Made by a program: the position numbers and the translations under genes. Below the pieces are notes generated by a model, which saw only the letters and a list, made by a program, of their open reading frames with translations, was not told the origin of the DNA and did no database searches. A stretch of DNA of 64,000 nucleotides, from assembly GCA_018433085.1 (NCBI GenBank), contig JAHDRW010000022.1, forward strand, positions 98,225-162,224, read 5' to 3'. Numbering within the stretch: the first letter of the stretch is position 1; each line of letters opens with the position of its first letter. This DNA is from Deltaproteobacteria bacterium (GTDB lineage Bacteria; Desulfobacterota; Desulfomonilia; UBA1062). Positions 60,944 to 64,000 of this stretch are shown piece after piece.

Positions 60944-62878
60944 TCATTGTGCGGCTTTCCAGGCCTGGAACATGAGCACATCCCAGAGCGGATACTGCCA
61001 GTTGTTCTGGCCGGAAAGGTGCTCGTTCCACTTTGCCCTGATGGGGCCGGGATGGAAGAAGCCCTCCTGCTTGAGGCGGGTTTCGTCCAGCAGGCCCTCA
61101 GCCCATTCGCGAAGCGGACCTCTCAGCCACAGGTCGATGGGTATGCCGAAGCCCATTTTCGGCCTCTCCAACACCTTGCTCGGGACATATCGGTAGAGGA
61201 TCCGGCGCAAGGCCCATTTGCTCTGGTTGGATCGTATTTTCATGGACAGGGGCAGGCGCCAGGCGAATTCCACGATCCGGTAATCGAGAAGAGGGATGCG
61301 CGTCTCGAGAGAAACGGCCATGGCGGCCCGGTCTACCTTGACCAGGATATCGTCCGGCAGGTAAGTCGTCTGATCGAGATACATCATACGATGCTCGTGC
61401 GTGTCGCAATCAAGCCATCGCTCGGGATCGCTCATTGCGGTGCCCGGCTCTCTGCCGTGCAGAACTACCGAATCGGGGTCATGCCAGTGAGACATCAAGC
61501 TTAAGTAGAGTGATTCGAGTGTGCAGGTGCCGAGAGACCTGGCCAGGTTGTGCAATGTCGACCCGGGATTTTTGCCTTGGCGGAATCGTTTGGGCAGGGC
61601 AGGCTGCACAAACGCATATAACCGATCCCAATGGGAAGCCGGCAGCATGGTGACCGCCCTGGCCATACTCCTGCGGAAAGCGTCCGGGAACAGGCTGATG
61701 CGGCGATACAGCTTCATCGCCCTGAAATATCGGTTGTATCCCCCGAAGAGTTCATCGCCGCCATCACCCGACAGGCTTACGGTGACATGCCGTCGTGCAA
61801 GCTCTGAAACGAGAAATGTCGGGATCTGGGACGAATCGGAAAAGGGTTCGTCGTAAATCGCCGGCAGCCTCGGTATGACATCCTGACATTCTTCCGGGGT
61901 CACATACAGCTCGGTATGCTCGGTACCCAGATGCCCGGCTACGGCTTTCGCGTGTGCGGCCTCGTTATAGATTTTCTCATGGAAGCCGATGGTGAACGTC
62001 TTGACCGCCTGGGTAGACTGTGCCTGCATGAGCGCCACGATGAGGGATGAATCCAGTCCGCCTGACAGAAATGCACCAAGGGGAACGTCGGCCACCATCT
62101 GTGACCTGATCGCTGCTTTGAGAATGTTCTCGAGCTCGTCGACAGCCTCATGTTCATCACCGCAAAAGGGATGGGCGCGTCCTGCCAGAACGGTATCGTG
62201 TGCTGACCAGTAGTATTCCCGGCAGACCTCTTCGTCAGGGGCCGTGAGGGTGAGCATCGTTCCCGGGGGGGCCTTGAATATTCCCTCGTAGATGCTCCAG
62301 GGAGCCGGTATGTAGTTATGACGAAGAAAGAGAGCCACTGCATCCCGGTTTATCGAAGCGTTGAAGCCGGGGAATGCCCTCAGCGCCTTGAGCTCGGATG
62401 CAAATACGAACGTTCTGCCGAGCCTGCCGTAATACAGAGGCTTCTCCCCCATTCTGTCACGGGACAGGGTAAGCCGGCGTTCTTTTCGATCCCAGACGGC
62501 AAGGGCGAACATGCCGATGCTTTCCTCCAGCGTACGCCTGATGTCCCAGGCATCGATAGCGGCAAGGAGCGTTTCCGTATCCGAGTGCCCGCGCCAGGCG
62601 ACATGCCCGAGCTTTTCTCGTATCTCAAGGTGGTTGTATATTTCGCCGTTGAACACGATCACATACCTGCCGGAATCCGATGCCATCGGCTGGTGGCCAG
62701 CTATGGTGAGATCCAGGATCGCCAGCCGGCGGTGGGCGAGGGCTATCCCTGCCGATTCGTCTGTCCAGACGCCGCTGTCATCCGGGCCGCGATGAGCCAG
62801 TGTATCGGCCATGATCCCTGCGCTCGTTCTCAGGTCGAGTGTTCCCGGAGCGCTGATGAAGCCGGCTATGCCGCACAT
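60944..62878 (-). CDS. Asparagine synthetase-type amidotransferase (copy 2)
   Basis: 644 residues. Standard start MCGIAGFI with catalytic C2, then HRGPDDSG, HRRLAILDL, FNGEIYNH and SDTETLL; the synthetase half has LSGGLDSSLI and SLSGDGGDELFGGYNRY. AAAAGGC precedes the ATG. It is clearly distinct from copy 1 along the whole length (for example in the C-terminal 150 residues), so the pair is not a recent duplication. A role in modifying the surface glycan is inferred from the neighbours. Confidence 0.92.
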   Translation of the reverse strand: MCGIAGFISAPGTLDLRTSAGIMADTLAHRGPDDSGVWTDESAGIALAHRRLAILDLTIAGHQPMASDSGRYVIVFNGEIYNHLEIREKLGHVAWRGHSDTETLLAAIDAWDIRRTLEESIGMFALAVWDRKERRLTLSRDRMGEKPLYYGRLGRTFVFASELKALRAFPGFNASINRDAVALFLRHNYIPAPWSIYEGIFKAPPGTMLTLTAPDEEVCREYYWSAHDTVLAGRAHPFCGDEHEAVDELENILKAAIRSQMVADVPLGAFLSGGLDSSLIVALMQAQSTQAVKTFTIGFHEKIYNEAAHAKAVAGHLGTEHTELYVTPEECQDVIPRLPAIYDEPFSDSSQIPTFLVSELARRHVTVSLSGDGGDELFGGYNRYFRAMKLYRRISLFPDAFRRSMARAVTMLPASHWDRLYAFVQPALPKRFRQGKNPGSTLHNLARSLGTCTLESLYLSLMSHWHDPDSVVLHGREPGTAMSDPERWLDCDTHEHRMMYLDQTTYLPDDILVKVDRAAMAVSLETRIPLLDYRIVEFAWRLPLSMKIRSNQSKWALRRILYRYVPSKVLERPKMGFGIPIDLWLRGPLREWAEGLLDETRLKQEGFFHPGPIRAKWNEHLSGQNNWQYPLWDVLMFQAWKAAQ

Positions 62879-62990
62879 GGTATTGCCTTTTGGCCGCTCA
62901 TGTCAGGTTGGACTTTAGCAAACGAGATGTTCCGCTGCTCGGTTGCCTGATGGGGGAATGAGAAATGTCGTCTGAGGAAGGGCACTTACG

Positions 62991-63809
62991 TTACAGCTTT
63001 CGGAACACGTATTCGTTGTTACCCGTGCCCTGGCGAGTGATAAGACGTTGCAGGGTGAAGCCATGACCTCGGCAGAAATAGAATACGGCATCGGGTGTTG
63101 CAGCCTCGTACGGCCATCCTCCCATCCAATCCACCAGGTCGTGCCAGGGGGACATGCCTCGCGACTTTATGTAGGCCCGCCAGGAGGCCATGGGTCGCAT
63201 GGTCAGGAACTCGTTCAGAAAGGTTCTCCCCCAGAAGTGCAGAAAACCATAGGTGAGCAGGAAAGGCCTCGTCCAGTATTTCTGATTGTACAGGCGTTTG
63301 ATGCGCGCCCATCGGGCCGATTTGTAGCCCTCGTCGTTGTAGATGGCGAGAAAAAGCAGACCGTCCTTTTTGACTGCGTGCACGACGTTTCCCATCGCCT
63401 TCCATAAATCCCCGGTATGATGCAGCACACCCCAGGAGTAGACGATGTCCCATTCGCCCAGTCCCTCGAGGTACCCGGCGTCCAGGACAGAGCCCTGCTC
63501 GATCGTCCAGGTCTGGTCTTCAGGGAAAAACCGTGTTTTCAACTCGCGCGTACAGGCAACGGACTGGTGATCATAGTCAAATGAGTGGACCTTCGCCCCC
63601 AGACGGCGAGCCGCCAGAGAGAAGAGCCCGCTGCCGCTCCCGATATCGAGAAACGACTTTCCGGTCAGGTTATCCAGCTCAAGCATGTCTTGAAGCGAGT
63701 TCTGGGCTTCCTTGATTCGATCTTCGGTGAGAACTCTCAGAAACCGCGACCAGTTTTTGCCGAAGGCAAAGCGCTCACCCTCTCTTATTTCCCTGCATGC
63801 ATCGTGCAT
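62991..63809 (-). CDS. SAM-dependent methyltransferase
   Basis: 272 residues from ATG 63809, which has AAGGAG nine bases ahead; TTG 63842 would overlap the upstream gene. Class I motifs are FLDIGSGSGLFSLAARRLGA (motif I), VHSFDYDHQSV, and DIVYSWGVLHHTGDLWKAM. The rest is family-specific (FYFCRGHGFTL). In this context methylation of a sugar, O-antigen or lipid is likely; the substrate cannot be told. Confidence 0.87.
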   Translation of the reverse strand: MHDACREIREGERFAFGKNWSRFLRVLTEDRIKEAQNSLQDMLELDNLTGKSFLDIGSGSGLFSLAARRLGAKVHSFDYDHQSVACTRELKTRFFPEDQTWTIEQGSVLDAGYLEGLGEWDIVYSWGVLHHTGDLWKAMGNVVHAVKKDGLLFLAIYNDEGYKSARWARIKRLYNQKYWTRPFLLTYGFLHFWGRTFLNEFLTMRPMASWRAYIKSRGMSPWHDLVDWMGGWPYEAATPDAVFYFCRGHGFTLQRLITRQGTGNNEYVFRKL

Positions 63810-63828
63810 CTTGCGTATCTCCTTGTAG

Positions 63829-64000
63829 TCAAAGACTCTCAATCAGGTCATTCCACTGGGCCATGATGGTGTCCTGCGAAAAGGTTTTTCTTACCTGAAG
63901 GGCTTGGGAGCCCAGGCGCTGGCGAAGCTCTTCATCGTGCATCAGTTTGTCCATGGCGAGGCACAGTGTGTGGACATCTTCGGTGGGGACAAGCAGGCCG
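63829..64000 (-). CDS. Glycosyltransferase family 4, C-terminal part (cut by window end)
   Basis: The last 56 codons of a minus-strand gene that begins beyond the window. GLLVPTEDVHTLCLAMDKL followed by DEELRQRLGSQALQ is the typical end of the donor domain of GT4 enzymes. It lies 19 bases upstream of the methyltransferase ATG and is the first visible gene of the glycan transcript. Confidence 0.75.
   Translation of the reverse strand, partial: GLLVPTEDVHTLCLAMDKLMHDEELRQRLGSQALQVRKTFSQDTIMAQWNDLIESL

Noticed and set aside
1..64000. CRISPR arrays, rRNA genes, complete insertion sequences, prophage genes
   Set aside because: No regularly spaced repeats, rRNA sequence, transposase or phage structural gene was recognised.

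Overview
The window reads as an ordinary chromosomal stretch of a GC-rich (roughly 58-60 % by eye) Gram-negative bacterium. Outer-membrane functions (Lnt, an LpxH-type hydrolase, two lipoproteins, a phosphoethanolamine-transferase-like protein), many two-component proteins, a DUF422 protein, a CIRCE-regulated hrcA-grpE-dnaK operon, sigma-54-type promoters and the general style of the proteins suggest a deltaproteobacterial lineage (Desulfobacterota and relatives). This placement is inference; no rRNA gene is present to confirm it. Genes are packed tightly, with many 1-10 nt start/stop overlaps and several tail-to-tail overlaps.

Layout. 0-6.1 kb: signalling block with the end of a DnaJ-like gene, a REC-GGDEF diguanylate cyclase, an HDOD protein, a GAF/PAS hybrid histidine kinase, a REC protein with a histidine-less kinase-dimerisation tail, a CheY-like receiver and a UspA protein. 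6.1-14.3 kb: two small membrane proteins, an atypical HhH-GPD glycosylase, a crotonase-fold enzyme, xseA-xseB, a class I aminotransferase, engB and mnmG. 14.3-19.8 kb (minus): PilZ protein, TPR lipoprotein, a P-loop kinase, a PHP phosphoesterase, an aminoglycoside-phosphotransferase-like protein, rlmN and tRNA-Arg(CCG). 19.8-27.3 kb: CoxE-like VWA protein plus MoxR ATPase, then corC-lnt-prfB (with programmed +1 frameshift)-nitroreductase and a TraB-family membrane protein.

27.3-29.1 kb is the most unusual part: a small predicted winged-helix protein and a stand-alone receiver protein face each other, each behind a close match to the sigma-54 -24/-12 consensus, with palindromes upstream where activator sites would be expected; no sigma-54 activator is encoded in the window. 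29.1-38.5 kb: LpxH-like hydrolase, an M23 endopeptidase whose promoter implies a leaderless mRNA, slipin, a SpoU methyltransferase, a repeat-containing lipoprotein, a cyclic-nucleotide-binding-type protein, wecB and a SPOR protein. 38.5-45.8 kb: argS, then promoter-CIRCE-hrcA-grpE-dnaK, an FmdB zinc ribbon, and rpoZ-dnaJ on the other strand. 45.9-48.2 kb: class II aldolase and fructose-1,6-bisphosphatase, a gluconeogenic pair.

48.3-54.7 kb: a complete trpEGDCFBA operon preceded by a sigma-70-like promoter, a 16-residue leader peptide with tandem Trp codons and a strong intrinsic terminator, that is, a classical ribosome-mediated attenuator. 54.9-64 kb: a surface-polysaccharide region, visibly less GC-rich in places, with a phosphoethanolamine-transferase-like protein, a DUF422 membrane protein, two glycosyltransferases (one cut by the window edge), two asparagine-synthetase-type amidotransferases and a methyltransferase.
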